From positions 25,335,320 to 25,399,319 of the forward strand of contig NC_061798.1 of the NCBI RefSeq assembly GCF_021462225.1: a stretch of DNA of 64,000 nucleotides, written 5' to 3'. Below the pieces are notes generated by a model, which saw only the letters and a program-made list of their open reading frames with translations, was not told the DNA's origin and searched no databases. The stretch's first letter is position 1, and each line of letters begins with the position of its first letter. Position numbers and translations under genes: made by a program. This document shows, piece by piece, positions 11,791 to 23,399 of the stretch. The stretch is from Girardinichthys multiradiatus. Taxonomy: Eukaryota > Chordata > Actinopteri > Cyprinodontiformes > Goodeidae.

Positions 11791-14105
11791 TAAAAGTGAG
11801 TTATAAACCTGTCCTTTTTAATCTGCTTTCGATTAATCAATATTTCCTATAGGTGTAATGAGAATTTTTATCTTTACCTACTTAAAGTCAGCAAAGCATC
11901 ATTCCATGGGAACAAATAGGCATCTAAATGACATAGAGATATGGAGACAAAGATGTGATGACAAGTGCCAAGGAAAAAGTTAAAGGAAGTTGTTTGGTCC
12001 AGACCAAACTACATGACCAAGACCCACTTTTTATGGTGATCTCCGTCCGCTTCTATACCAACTCTGGATCGCTTCGAGTGTGAATACAAACCGGCATTGA
12101 TTTGACCCAACTACAGAAAACATATGTCTCATAGGATCTAGAACAGTGGTGCTGCATGCAGGACTTTCATCCTACATTTCTGGGTCAGTGCTCTGTCTTG
12201 CCCCTGTCATTTCTGTCCAATGGGAGCAATGATCATTACCCACGTGGCTTTCTCAACTTATAGTTACCTTGGAAAAACTACAATGTGAAAGCAAACTGCA
12301 AAAAACAAAACAAAATTAAGTACACAAATTGTCCGGATCAAACAAGCAGACCAATGGAATTTCCTGGCGTGAATACACCCTTAAATTAGGGAAAACCTCT
12401 CAGAGTGATACTAAATAATGTTCTTGGACATTCTCACTGCTGGAACTTGGCATCTGGCACATGCTGTCTATAATAGTAAGAAATAAAGAGCAGCAGCTGT
12501 AATCAATAAAGCAACAAGCCCTATATATTTTGATAAAGTAATGTCAGCACCTGACATCACTAGTACATAGTGGTTGGTGGAAGCACTGAGAAAACATGAG
12601 ATGATTTACTGTATATTGCAGGTACAGATTGTAAAGGAAAACATAGTATGTTGTTTAGGTGTCAAGTATATGTTCAGATGTAGAGAGACGGTCTGGTCTG
12701 TTAGCATTGAAGATTTAACAGCAGTGTCAAGTGTCTTTTGGAAATGTTTTTGTAACTTGTGGCAGGCATACTCAAAGTTCCTTTCTATTTTGATGCTTAA
12801 CTTGTGAAATCACTTTGCATGGAAAGGAGGTCTCTTAACATACTCTTTCATGCAAGCCCTTTTGTGCCATCCGAACACAAACGTTTGTTGTTGTTTTTTT
12901 TCTTTTTTTTCTTTCTGTGGTCTATATAACTTTGTTTCTTTCTTATAAAAACCATATAATTCACAACGCCATGTGGAGTAAATGAATAAATAAATCATCA
13001 GATAAATTCCCAGGCACGTGTCTCTAAGTCTTCCTGCTTTCTTATTCTCCTCAGAACTCAACTAATCCATTTAACTCCCCCACTGAGGGGAAAAATTCAC
13101 CTTTTTTCTCTATCAAAGCCTAAATCAAACGACTGTAGGATGGATCTGTTCCAGTGGGGAACACATCCACAAGAAATCCCATCATATGAAATAGGTGCTG
13201 ACCTGGGTTGGTCTCAGTGGTTCAAGTGAAAAAAATCCCATTACAGGCTAAGACAGAAATAAGCAAAACATCTCTTCTTTACCACTCTATTTTCTCTTTC
13301 TGCTCAAACCTATTATTCTTTGCCTCATTGTTTTAACTCTTTGTCAGAACTTCTCAAGTTGGCTGCATCTTACTCCTGCTTATTGGTTTCATCATTATTC
13401 ATTGTCCTATCACACTTTGTGTATAAACTTGTCTTTATACACATTTCTTTTTTGGCTCTGCACTTAAACTAAAGCCTGTGAATCACCCAGTTCATAAAAC
13501 TGCTAAAACAAAATAACATGGGAATGCCTTTCAGTCAACTTCCTGTTCCATTTTGGTTGCTTAAACAAATTGCCCAGACAAATGTTTAAAATCTACCACT
13601 ACGTAACAGATGCAGATAAATACAGAAAAAAAATGTTTACCATTTCTCCTTTGCAGAGAGACTGAGGCAGTGATAATGTAATTTGCACACATTCCCTAAC
13701 ACTTCATGCACATAGAGCTGCGAACAAGTGCATACACATTCATGCACCCTCAGTGAAAAATAATAAGCAGATCAAAGAAAAGACAGATTAGAAAGGCAGT
13801 CACAACTTTCTAATAAAAGAGAGGTAGGCATGAAAATCAGACAAATGATGAGCTTAGATGGTTTCTGCAAAGCTCGTACTTTAATTGATGAGTATCAGAA
13901 TGCCAAAATGAAGCATCTTACAGGGTTGACTAACAGTTTTGTTATTTAATGCCTTGTACGTTTGCGTTTTTATAAACAACCATATCTCAGTGCCAATAGA
14001 TTTAAGTGTTTTGGAGTTTTTACATGTAAATGTATCTTATTTTATTTTTGTAATTTCTCATGTTGTGAGTCAAATTACAGTAGTGTGTGTGTAGGTGCAT
14101 GCAGC
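11791..14105. other. Mostly unannotated; possible MITE at about 11985-12385
   Basis: Inside it, 'GGTCCAGACCAAACTA' near 11996 and paired phrases 'GTGTGAATACAAACC' (12079) and 'GGCGTGAATACACCC' (12368) resemble the ends of short inverted-repeat elements found across teleosts. I could not fix exact termini. The remainder has no recognisable gene. Confidence 0.35.
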
Positions 14106-14109
14106 TCTT

Positions 14110-14895
14110 TCTGTTAATATGTACATTCATAGACGGCTGCCGGTGGGGCCTGTGGGCTTGTCGTTGCAGCTCCCTGGGGTGTCTGCACTGTGGCTGCTGG
14201 GTGTTTCCCCTGGGACTCTCCCCTGCTCTTCTCTGGGGAGGTTGCGGTAGTCCTGGCGGTGGTTCTCCTGGGGTTCCTGTGCTCTGGGGGGCCTTTGGCT
14301 GTCTTTGCCTCAGATCTCCTCTGTATCGGTCCCAGGTCCAGGGGGGCAGGTCTGCGGCTCCTCACACTCACTATTGCATATTATGGAGAAACCTTGTTTA
14401 CACAAGCGCACTCACACCCACAGGTGTTTAGATTCAGGTGTTAACAGATACAGAAATGTTCTATATTGAGCCGCATTTATCACTAAACACATCTTGTATT
14501 CATAAGTACCGTGCACTTCTTGGTGAAAAAAGCTGTTAATATGAACATTTCTGCAGGTGTAGAAGCTAGCAGGGTGTTACCTTGTATTATTCTCTTCATC
14601 TTTCTTTCTTTCTTTCCTCCATTCTTTTATCCTTCTCTCCCCTGTTCCTTTTTGTCCCATCTCTCTCTCTTTCGTGCTTCTTATTTTTTCCTTATTTTTT
14701 CTTATTTTCATTTCTGTCTCTGTGTCTGTAACAACTGAAATAATCCGAAACCAATAAAGTTTCTTACACAATTATCAAGCAGAGCTGTAACACATTAGCT
14801 GTAATGCTCCACTTGTGAAAATAAATCTGTTGGGCTTTTTCTTGGCACTCCGGCAGAGTATTGCTCAGAATTGTTGTCTGACAGGACACGGTTAA
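14110..14895 (+). repeat. Dispersed GC-rich repeat, copy 1
   Basis: It matches 53845-54720 over most of its length. Shared blocks include 'CTGTGGGCTTGT', 'GGTTGCGGTAGTCC', 'CAGATCTCCTCTGT', 'TATGGAGAAACCTT', 'AATGTTCTATATTGA', a pyrimidine-rich tract, and 'GTAATGCTCCACTTG' with 'CTGTTGGGCTT' near the end. AATAAA at 14754-14759 lies in a stretch that copy 2 lacks. A GC-rich body, pyrimidine tract and AATAAA suggest a LINE 3' region, but I recognise no protein. The 114-codon plus and 85-codon minus frames are overlapping byproducts of high GC and low stop frequency. Confidence 0.6.
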
Positions 14896-15028
14896 AAAAA
14901 AAGAAATAAAAAATAAGCAGAAAATCTAAAGTCATGCCAAGTTTTTATGTCTTCAAGACATGCCTGCAGTCTGTCTACCTAGTTGGACTCAGTGAAAAAA
15001 AGAGTGAAAAAAAAGAAATAATAATATG

Positions 15029-15095
15029 TACATGCATCTGATATGTACATATAAGATGCATGTAGTCCTTATGTTTAGTCCTTATGACTAAACAT
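15029..15095. repeat. Two adjacent perfect hairpins
   Basis: TACATGCATCT (15029-15039) pairs exactly with AGATGCATGTA (15054-15064). ATGTTTAGTC (15071-15080) pairs exactly with GACTAAACAT (15086-15095) across a 5-base loop. Confidence 0.75.
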
Positions 15096-15147
15096 CATAA
15101 TTTCCATCAAAGTAAAGTCAAATCAATTCAAGTCAAACTGAATAAAC

Positions 15148-16249
15148 CAACATCACCGACCAACTACAGACCTGTCGTCCTGATGACTGTGCTCATAAAA
15201 TCCAGCTGCTGTTGAACCATCTGAAGGACAACACAGGCCCCTTGCTGGACCCCCTGCAGGGGGCTTATCAGGCCAGTAGTTCGGCAGATGATGCAGTCAG
15301 TTTGAGACTACACTTCATCCTGTACCACCTCAACCACCCAGGGACATACACTAGGATCCTGTTTCAATTCAATTTAGTTTTTTATAGCACCGATTCACAA
15401 CACATGTCGTCTCAAGGTACTTTACAAAGTCAATTCAATCGAATAATACAGATTTCAAGTCAAGTACATACATCCCAATTGTTCCTAATTATCAAACAGT
15501 GCAGGCTCAGTGTGAGCGGCCATCTGCCACGGCCAACTGGGAGTTTGCGAGAACAGAGCATACACACACAAAAGATCACAGAAGCACTGATCCAGGTGTA
15601 CTTTCTATAGGAAATAAAATTAAAACGTTGATGGTAGTAGCTGAGAATATAGCAGAGTGAAAGTGTTAATTATGTCTTCCAGCAGCTTAAACCTATAGCA
15701 GCATAACTACAGAAATAGCTCAGGGTAACCTAAGCCACTCTAACTATAATTTTTATCAAAATGTAAAAAGTGTTAAGCCTTGCCGTAAAAGTAGACAGGG
15801 TGTCTGACTCACTGACTAAAACTGGGAGCTGGTTCCGAAAGAGAGCAGCCTGATAACTAGGATCAGCCTCCAGGAACCACTCTGGGAACCACCCGTAATT
15901 CTGCAGTCTGAGAACGAACTGCTCTGTTAGGAATATATGGACCAATCAGATATCTGATGTATGATGGAGATAGATCTTTAAGGGCTTTACGTGTGAGAAG
16001 GAACATTTTAAATTCTATTCTGGATTTAACAGGGAGCCAGTGAAGGGAAGCTAAAAAAGAAAAAATATGATCTCTGTTTTTTAATTTTCATCAGAACTCC
16101 TGTTGTAGCATTTTGAATCAGTTGAAGGCTTTTAACTGTATTTTGTGGACATCCTGATGGTAAAGAATTACAATAGTCCAGCCTTGAAGTAACAAATGCA
16201 TGGACTAGTTTTTCAAAGCGTGGACTTCAGCTCAGCCTTCGACACAATC
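15148..16249 (+). pseudogene. LINE reverse transcriptase fragment split by another LINE
   Basis: The left piece (15148-15364) reads NDYRPVVLMTV, then LDPLQGAYQ, SADDAVSLRLHFILYHL and YTRILF. These match the start of the reverse transcriptase domain of L2/Rex1-like LINEs (family NYRPVALTSV, LDPLQFAYR, DDA, LLFIDFSSAFN). The expected next block, VDFSSAFDTI, is found 855 bases later at 16220-16249, in the same orientation. Between them lies an opposite-strand LINE 3' end (15365-16219). This is therefore a nested insertion into an older LINE. Frame changes within the left piece show that it was already decaying or has decayed since. Confidence 0.75.
15365..16219 (-). pseudogene. 5'-truncated L2/Rex1-type LINE (C-terminus and 3' tail)
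   Basis: Read on the minus strand it opens FEKLVHAFVTSRLDYCNSL, followed by GCPQNTVKSLQLIQNAT, SFPSLAP (family LASLHWLPV) and, in a 71-codon open frame at 15730-15945, FRNQLPVLVSESDTLSTF. These are the C-terminal ORF2 blocks of L2/Rex1-like elements. The 3' end on this strand is the signature tail near 15365-15420 (GACGACATGTGTTGTGAATC, then ATAAAAAACTAAATTG). The 5' edge abuts VDFSSAFDTI of the host LINE, so it is a 5'-truncated insertion. Stops and frameshifts mean it is inactive. Related tails occur at 18935-19065 and 48338-48725. Confidence 0.75.
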
Positions 16250-18529
16250 AATTAGTATGGATGTCACGGTTTGCTTTAATCTTTTACTACAGACTTTTAT
16301 TGCAATTTTTTCCAAACCAAGCTTTATTGTTTGCATTTTATCAATATTTACAAGGCTGGCACTGTTTTCCTTGTATAAGACTTTTATTGTCCAATAAGAT
16401 TTAGAAAATGTAGCTACAGGAAAGTGTTGATTAAGAATGAGCCTGCTTATTAAAGAATTTATATTACATGTTGGGTCATGCAGACGAGATCTCATAACGA
16501 TGTTAGAAGTTGCGGAGGTTCAAATGTTAGAGATGAAAAAAATTTAACTGTGGCAAGCTCACCTACTTGTGGCATGTTCATATTAATCTCAAAAAGTGTA
16601 TGTAATAACAGTAAGCTACCTAATTAAATGTCGTTTCCCATTATTCCATCATATAGCTAGCTTAGCTCAGTTTAAGCAACATCTAAAAGAATGATTGATA
16701 AGCTTCAGCTTCAATCACCTTGTGATTGTTGCCATCTCCACTTGTTTTACATGAACACCTGCATAACCAGATTTGGAAAACCTGAAATTACTTCTCAAAT
16801 TGATAACCATTTTCAAAAAACCGCTAAACATGATCTTTATTGTTGGCCATAGTTAAAGCATATTACCGAAAGACAGGGCCAGCTTTAGAAGGATGTAATT
16901 TTCAGTGCCCGAGTCACGTACTTCTTTATGCATGCAAAGTACAATAGATGTCAAGTTAATACAGATAGATTTGGTATTGTCCACTTGAAAATAATGTTTC
17001 ACAAAAATATCTTTCTATTTGTCCTTTCTTAAAAGTTACTCCATAATTTCCTTTAATATCTTCATGCATATAGACATAAAAAATCCTTATCAATAATAAT
17101 TATAATCCCAAACCTATGCAATTGGTCACTGAAATGCTACAAAAACAACAAAGGATATGTGAAGCATGCTTTCATAGCCTGCTGTTGTTACAACATACCT
17201 TTAGGTATGTTGAAACTGTTTTGTGGTACAGGAATCTGGAACCATGGTTTTGTCTCTTTTGTTTGGTTAAATTAAGAACTAAGAGAGCGATTCATAGTTT
17301 GTCTTCAAAAATATCACTTTTTTTGAAACTGTATACTTTTGAACATACTAATTGCAGCCAGTTGCTTACAGGTCTTAACAAAACAACAGGATCTGAGCCA
17401 GGGCCTTACAAGAAAAGAAATATAAATAATATGTGTATTTTTCCTTTATTCTGTCAAATGACTACTTTAAATTGAAGGGTTCTGCAACAACATACTTGAC
17501 TTGCCAATTTGTATCTTTTCCAAACCTATTGTAAATATTTAAAAAACAAGAAATGTACTTGAAACAGCTTTGAGTACTATAGTTTTTTTTTCTATTCTTA
17601 TGTTGCTCATTGTGTGTTTTGTTCAGAACGGTGTCAAGTGGGAGTGGACATGTGCATGAGTACTGCTACACTAGATGCTGTTATGCGCATGTGCTATTCA
17701 TAGCAAACAAGCACCTTATTACGCAGTCAGATTATGCCTGTGTTTATCAGTGACATGATTAATGGACTTAACTGAATAGAAGCAATGAGCACTAAGGATT
17801 CATTTAGGTTCCTGACAATTCTTTATGTATAAGCGGTAAATTATGGCTCCTCCACAAAATGTAACCATATTATTGAAAAGGATGTGTCCACTCTAAGCAT
17901 CAGTAATAGCTATGCTGTGTGTGCACACGTCTGTGAGATCTATGTGTCCAAAGGCTGTTTTGTTCATCTCTTTGTGTATGGGTGTGTGGGGGTGTGTGTG
18001 TGCGTGTAATGATAGTAGTGTGGGTGGACCATATGCATTTCTAAATTGAAAACATGACACACCCGCTGTGATGATTAAGTACTGGGCCAGAAAAGTGTTT
18101 GGAACAGTGAATGTGGCCTTCGAACACTGGGATGAGGAGAGATGGCCATAGTGTTATTCAGCGCTGCTAGTGTAGCTGATATTCTGGGAGAGGCACTCAA
18201 TACTAACAGTTTGCTGTATGCCAAAGCTTTTCATACACAACGTTTGAAAATTTTATTCAATCTATTATTAAAGCACTTCATCAATATGGCCTTGGAAGTT
18301 TGTGAATGAGGTTTTACTTGGCGTCAGGGTTAAAGGCAAAGGCTCAATTGAAATACACAGAATATCTTTAAATCATTGAATCCAAAAATGACTGTGGAAC
18401 ATGATTTAACTGCTTTGAGATGAGTCAAAAACCTGCAGAGTTGTTTCTTATTTGATGTTAGTGTTTTCAGTTTAGGATCAAATTTTGTGTCATGATCCTG
18501 AGGTGTTCAGTTACTCACATTTGTAATCC
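16250..18529. other. Unannotated AT-rich DNA
   Basis: No gene or element is recognised. Frames of 87 codons (minus, 16232-16495) and 119 codons (plus, 17116-17475) lack family features. An imperfect (GT)n tract lies at 17979-18006. Confidence 0.5.
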
Positions 18530-18930
18530 ACCAGTTAATTGAATCTGCTGCTCCCATGGGGGGAGCTGTCTCACCTCTCCTGCTACCAGACCTGATGGCT
18601 ATGTCATGATTCAAGCCTTCTGTATATAAAGACCAGGGAAGCCTACACTCACCGCCAGATTTTCTGTCCACAGTTCCAAAATTCTGCCAGGTGGCTTTTT
18701 AAAGTCTTATAGCCCTGGAACTGCTTATATTCCTTTGATCTGTTCCTCCATGCCTTAAGGTGAATGTTCTGCAGGTCAAGGCTTGACCTACCACTCAACT
18801 GTACTCACCTGTCTGCCAATCTGCACATTTTGTTGCCAGGCCACCTTTCTCTGCCCCCTGTTTCAGAAACAAAGACTCATCATTAACTCCCCTGCTTATC
18901 CAATTTGAATAAATAACTGAATCTGACTGC
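18530..18930 (+). repeat. LTR-like block with TATA box and poly(A) signal
   Basis: TATATAAA at 18623-18630 is followed 278 bases downstream by AATAAA at 18908-18913. The intervening pyrimidine- and CTG-rich sequence has a layout I associate with teleost Gypsy-type LTRs. No second LTR or internal coding region is present. It directly precedes a LINE tail (18935-19065). Confidence 0.4.
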
Positions 18931-18934
18931 ACTG

Positions 18935-19065
18935 TTCAATGGTTAGGATTAATTGGAATGTATGTACCTGACTTTTGTGAAGAGCCTTGAGACAACATGT
19001 GTTGTCTCAAGGCGCTATATAAATAAACTAAACTAAATTGAATTGAATTGAATTGAATTGAATTG
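18935..19065 (+). repeat. L2-type LINE 3' tail with palindrome and (AATTG)n
   Basis: 'GAGCCTTGAGAC' and 'GGCGCTATATAAATAAA' followed by six AATTG units (19036-19065) is the typical 3' end of this LINE group, as also seen in reverse at 15365 and 48338. Here the tail holds a perfect palindrome: CTTGAGACAACA (18986-18997), TG, TGTTGTCTCAAG (19000-19011). Other copies read 'GACATGTGTTGTGAATTGG' at this place, so the palindrome is specific to this copy. Confidence 0.7.
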
Positions 19066-19459
19066 CTTGTTCTGGCCCATCTAAACCACAATCAAACATG
19101 TCGCCCATTCAGGAAAATGCAAGACTTTGCCTCAGATACAAATAAAATGTCATCCAATCTCCAAGCCCTGTTCTTTCTTCTAGATTAGTGCTCCTTTAGT
19201 GAAACCAAACTCCAGTCTGGTACTTTCAGTGACACCTCAGCAATAATTTATTGTACTTCAATAAACCACTTAACTTACCATTGTGTGGTCCCTATGATTC
19301 TATATTAGAGTTCAATACCAGTATCATGAGTATTAAAAACAGCTGGTAGAGGGGATCTGCAGTAGCTTTACAGACAAGAGAAACTACTTCCTCGCATTGA
19401 GAGTCTATACAATTCCAAATGATCTATATTACATTTCAGACAAAAACCTTAAAAGAGTA
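19066..19459. other. Unannotated DNA
   Basis: Nothing is recognised between the LINE tail and the Tc1 element. Confidence 0.5.
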
Positions 19460-20644
19460 CACTCACTATTATTTAAACCTGTTCAATTGCTTGTTAACAG
19501 TAATAGCAAATCGGCCAATCGCATTGTAGCAGCTCATGGCATTGTCATCTAGACGCAGTAAAGACAAAGTTCAAACCAACCATCAGAACTTGAAGTAAAG
19601 GGGACTTACAGTAAGTAAATCTGAAAATGAAATGGTTGGTGGTACCAGGTGGGCTTCTATGAGTGATTCTAATCTTCTGGTCTTTTCATACACATCCATC
19701 TCTCAGGTTTAGACAGAATGGTTCAAAATAGAGAAAATATCTACTGGGCAACATATGTGTTGATGAAAAAGCTTTGTTTATGTCAAAGCTCAGAGGACAA
19801 TGGGTAGACTGGTTTGAAATAATAGAATGGAACATTAGCTCAAATAGACAGACGTTTTAACTCACCTGAGTATGAGGAATACCATCTCCAAATGAACAAC
19901 CTGTCATTCCTTGAAGTAATTGGACCCCAATGCAAGAAGATCACACTGGGTGTCACTGCGGTCAGCTATGATCAGGAAACTGAGGCTACAATTTGGGCAA
20001 GCTCATCAAAAATGGACAATGACCGACAGGAAATAGCTTGCCTGGTGTTAAGTGTCTTGATTTCAATTGTGACATTCAGATGGTACCATCAGAATTTGGC
20101 CTGCAACAACACCCAAGCATGAGTTCATCCTGCCTTATGTTAACTTTTCAGGCTACATATGGTAGTTTAATGATATGAGGGGTATTTTCTTGGCACAGTT
20201 TGTGTCCCTTTGTACAACCTGTGCATGGATAAAAATTGCATGGTCTACCTCAGTATTGTTGCTGACCCATTCCATCACTTTTAGGTGCCTTCTGTTGGCT
20301 ACTTCCAGCTGGATAATGCACCATATCACAAAGCTCAAACCATCTTTAACTGGTTTCTTGAACATAATAATAAGCTTATTTTACTCTAATGTCTTCCCCA
20401 GTCACCAGATTTCAATCCAATAGAGTGCCTATGGGATGTGGTGAAATAGAAGGTTCACATTACTGAATTTCATCTTAAAAATCTGCAAAAAATGCATTAT
20501 GTCAACATATCATTATGGACTCAAATCTTTGTGAAATGTTTACAACACCTTATTAAATGCATACCACAAAGAATGGAGGCAGTTCTCAGGGTAAAAGGTT
20601 ATCAGATGCTGGTAAGGCATACATAATAAAGTGGCTGGTAAGTT
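19460..20644 (+). mobile_element. Full-span but decayed Tc1-like transposon
   Basis: Both ends are present and TA-flanked: TA at 19458-19459, then CACTCACTATTATTTAAAC; and ATAATAAAGTGGCTGGTAAG before TA at 20645-20646. At 1185 bp it spans the whole element. Transposase segments on the plus strand follow the family order: 'TGGTTGGTGGTACCAGG' (19632), 'AATACCATCTCCAAATGAAC' (19879), 'GATATGAGGGGTATTTTCTTGG' region (20174), the second catalytic aspartate codon in CAGCTGGATAATGCACC (20312-20314), and the glutamate codon in 'CCAATAGAGTGCCTATGGG' (20423-20425). The first DES motif is lost and frames are broken at many places. A sister copy is at 3785-4442. Confidence 0.8.
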
Positions 20645-20646
20645 TA

Positions 20647-22344
20647 TACTTAATTTTAATCTCTTCTTTAGTTTCTTCTTCTCTTTTCACAACGTTTGCC
20701 AGACGTCACCAACAAAACTGCATTTTTGTTGCCAGAGTCACTAAGGTGTTTCTTTATAACCTTGTACGTTGAGAATGCAGCACCTGTATGTTATTTTTGC
20801 CTTTCAATGAAGTCTTATGTCAATGAATGGCAGATGACATAGAGGTTAATTGGCCAGCTATGGAGTAAGAGCAGGGCTGCATATTGTATTATCAGCCATT
20901 TTAGCTGTCTGGGCTCTCATAACAGACTTCTAATCCAGGCAGGGGGATGTCTGATGGTTGACAATAACGATAGAGAGTGAGAAGGAAAGAGGTAGAGCAA
21001 GCAAGAGATGAGGTTTATGCCAGTGTGCATACCATATACCTCAAGGCTGGTTGCGCTTCACTGGCTGCTATCGTCTAGATAAGAAAATATAGTAGTTTGT
21101 ATGCAGATGAAGTTACTGATTATTCTCCTTGGTAAGACCATTGAAGACATGGGTCAACTTTGTCTGGGATTTCTGCATCTTGACAATCCTTGGTTAATTA
21201 TTTGTAAAAAATGCATATTTCACCATACTGATGCCATCTTTGAGTGTGTGTTGATTCTAAATGTCGCACTGAAGCTTCTCATCCATGAAAAACTGAGATT
21301 ATCACAGTCTTCATTTTCTACCTTTTAAATCATGACATCCCTTTGCAGTCAATCATTGTGCTTCTCACCAGATGCTGCTGAAGCATGTTGTCATTTGAAT
21401 TAATGAGTGTCTATCAGTTATTGCTGATTTCCTCTCAGCAGGTGGAGTTTGACTTGTTAGGCCAAAATAAATAATATAAGATGACAAATTTGAGCTTGCA
21501 TCAGAAGGGGGCCCTAAAGCAGAAAATTGCAGCATACTTTAGCTTAAGCCAGACTTTTCATCAGCAAGTGATATGAAATATGTGATAATTAGCTATTTAA
21601 CATTGGTATATTTAATAATGAGCAGTGAAAAATTCTGAGCACGCAAGCCTCTGAAGCAAAGTAATGATCTTGTCTGGCACAGGGATACATTAAATGTAAG
21701 CTACAACTACTGTGAGGGTGTCTGGAGACTTAGAACCTCAAATAAAGCATGTGTAAATGTGTGTGATCGTGCGCGCACAACTTAGTGCCTTAGCTCTGCT
21801 GTGTGTGTGTGTGCGTGTCAAGCACAAGCATACTTATGTGGGTTTTGCTTTCGTTTAGGATAATTAAAAGCTAATATTCAACAAAATCATCCCTTTGCTT
21901 TCTGTGCAATTAGGAGTCATCTATAAAAAGACACACACTTCCATTTTTAATGTCGCTTAATTATGATAGATTTTCTGCTCATTCTGCTTCGATTACCCCT
22001 CACTTTTTTCTTTTTTCTCCTCTTTTCTAAAATCAAAACACAACTAACTGAGTCATTTTTAATTGGTGTGGTTATTATGGATTTTGATGAAAAAGGGGCT
22101 TTTAGCTTACAACAGCAGCTTGATTTACGGGCTGTTATCTTTTCTTCACCATTATTGGGTTAAGTTATTACTACTAATTGAATTTGTTATGGAGAAAAAG
22201 TATAACAAATAAAATTAAATGGTAATTTTTTTTTTTCTCCTTTGACTTGGTCTGCATCTATTTTGCAAATTGAGAGGAAGCTGATAATTGCTGTCTCATG
22301 GCCCTAAATGAGCGGACTATGGAAGTACATATACAAATATCTAT
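20647..22344. other. Unannotated DNA; possible conserved noncoding sequence
   Basis: No element is recognised. Around 20860-20960, 21400-21620 and 21850-22180 the sequence is non-repetitive and rich in TAAT/ATTA cores, which is compatible with regulatory DNA but not evidence for it. A (GT)n/GCGTG patch lies at 21795-21820. Confidence 0.35.
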
Positions 22345-22670
22345 CTGCGTCTAGAAATCCTGTCCATAAATGTTATGAGCAGGACCGGTGACAAAGTGCA
22401 GCCCTGCCGGAGTCCAACATGCACCGGGAACAGGTCCGACTTAGTGCCGGCAATGCGGACCAAACTCCTGCTCCGCTCGTACAGGGACAGGATGGCCCCT
22501 AATAAAGGGCCCCCGATTCCATACTCCTGGAGCACCCCCCACAGGGCATCACGAGGGACACAGTCGAATGCTTTCTCCAGGTCCACAAAACACATGTGAA
22601 CTGGTTGGGCAAACTCCCATGAACCCTCGAGTACCCTGTAGAGGGTATAGAGCTAGTCCAGTGTTCCACA
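22345..22670 (-). pseudogene. Rex3-type (RTE-like) reverse transcriptase fragment
   Basis: The minus-strand frame reads CFVDLEKAFDCVPRDALW, then VLQEYGIGGPLL, SLYERSRSLVRIAG, LFPVHVGLRQGCTLSPVLL and FMDRISRR. This is the conserved palm of fish Rex3-like LINEs: FVDLEKAFD is motif A and LRQGC.LSP is motif B. The antisense of the QGC.LSP codons (near 22383-22406) matches the conserved site I remember as diagnostic of Rex3. The fragment stops just before the FADD box, which is absent, and the 5' side fades beyond about 22670 (QLYTLCRVLEGSWEFAQP-like, out of frame). Roughly one tenth of a full element remains. Confidence 0.8.
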
Positions 22671-23395
22671 GCCGGGATTCATTCTGAATCACTTCTATCT
22701 CTCTGCCCAAAACCTCACCTCATGAACCGTGGTGAGGAAACGTTGTCCGGGGCGACGAGGTTTGAAGAAACATCCACTGTGAACAAACGGTTAGCTTCGG
22801 CTAACCTCCATAGCTGTGGATGAAAGACGGCTCATTCTGTCCGCCAACCAACTGCACAGTTACTGTAACCACGGTGATACAGTCTCGGTTGCCCTCCTTC
22901 CAGAATGGGAAAACCGCTCCACTCGGCTTCGTAGAGACCGCGTCTCTGCAGGGAATTCTCTGGAACACAGTTTGCTTCTGCAGGCCTCAGGGAGAAAGTA
23001 AAGGAATGCCTATACCTTAATTTCCCCTTTTTATGAATGAATACCGGGTACACAAACAGTAATTCATCCGTACTTAACTCAGTGCATATGATCGATGATC
23101 CTATGACACCCTTGGATCTAGTTTATATCTGTTTGCCAGCAAAGAGACATTAGCGCGCTGCCTCTCCAGACAGCCTCGCACGGAGTCCTGTGAAAGAGGC
23201 AGGATGTAGCAAGAGCAGTGCTTTTATTTGGAGAGTGACATCACAGGAAGTCCGCAGTTACCCCGTTTCCTGGCTGTGCCGGGACTAGGTTAATGCAATT
23301 TATTTTGAAAGTTCCAGGAAAGTTTGTACTGGCCTTTCATGTTGTTTCCATGGCTGTGGGTCCCAACAACCCTATGGATTAAGAATGGGGTTTCA
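22671..23395. repeat. CpG-rich block of unknown class
   Basis: It is markedly richer in GC and CpG than its surroundings (for example around 22740-22760, 22910-22950, 23150-23200). On the minus strand 'AAATAAAAGCACTGC' gives a poly(A) signal at 23226-23231 and 'ATATAAACTAG' gives a TATA-like box near 23118-23126. It could be a retroelement LTR or an unmethylated regulatory region. Overlapping frames of 61-73 codons in several phases argue against a protein gene. Confidence 0.35.
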
Positions 23396-23399
23396 CATA

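Noticed and set aside
15212..15610. 132-codon plus-strand frame
   Set aside because: It starts in a LINE reverse transcriptase fragment and runs into an unrelated antisense LINE tail.
23161..23320. CpG-rich patch as a host gene promoter
   Set aside because: No first exon, initiator or downstream coding sequence can be supported; a repeat origin is as likely.
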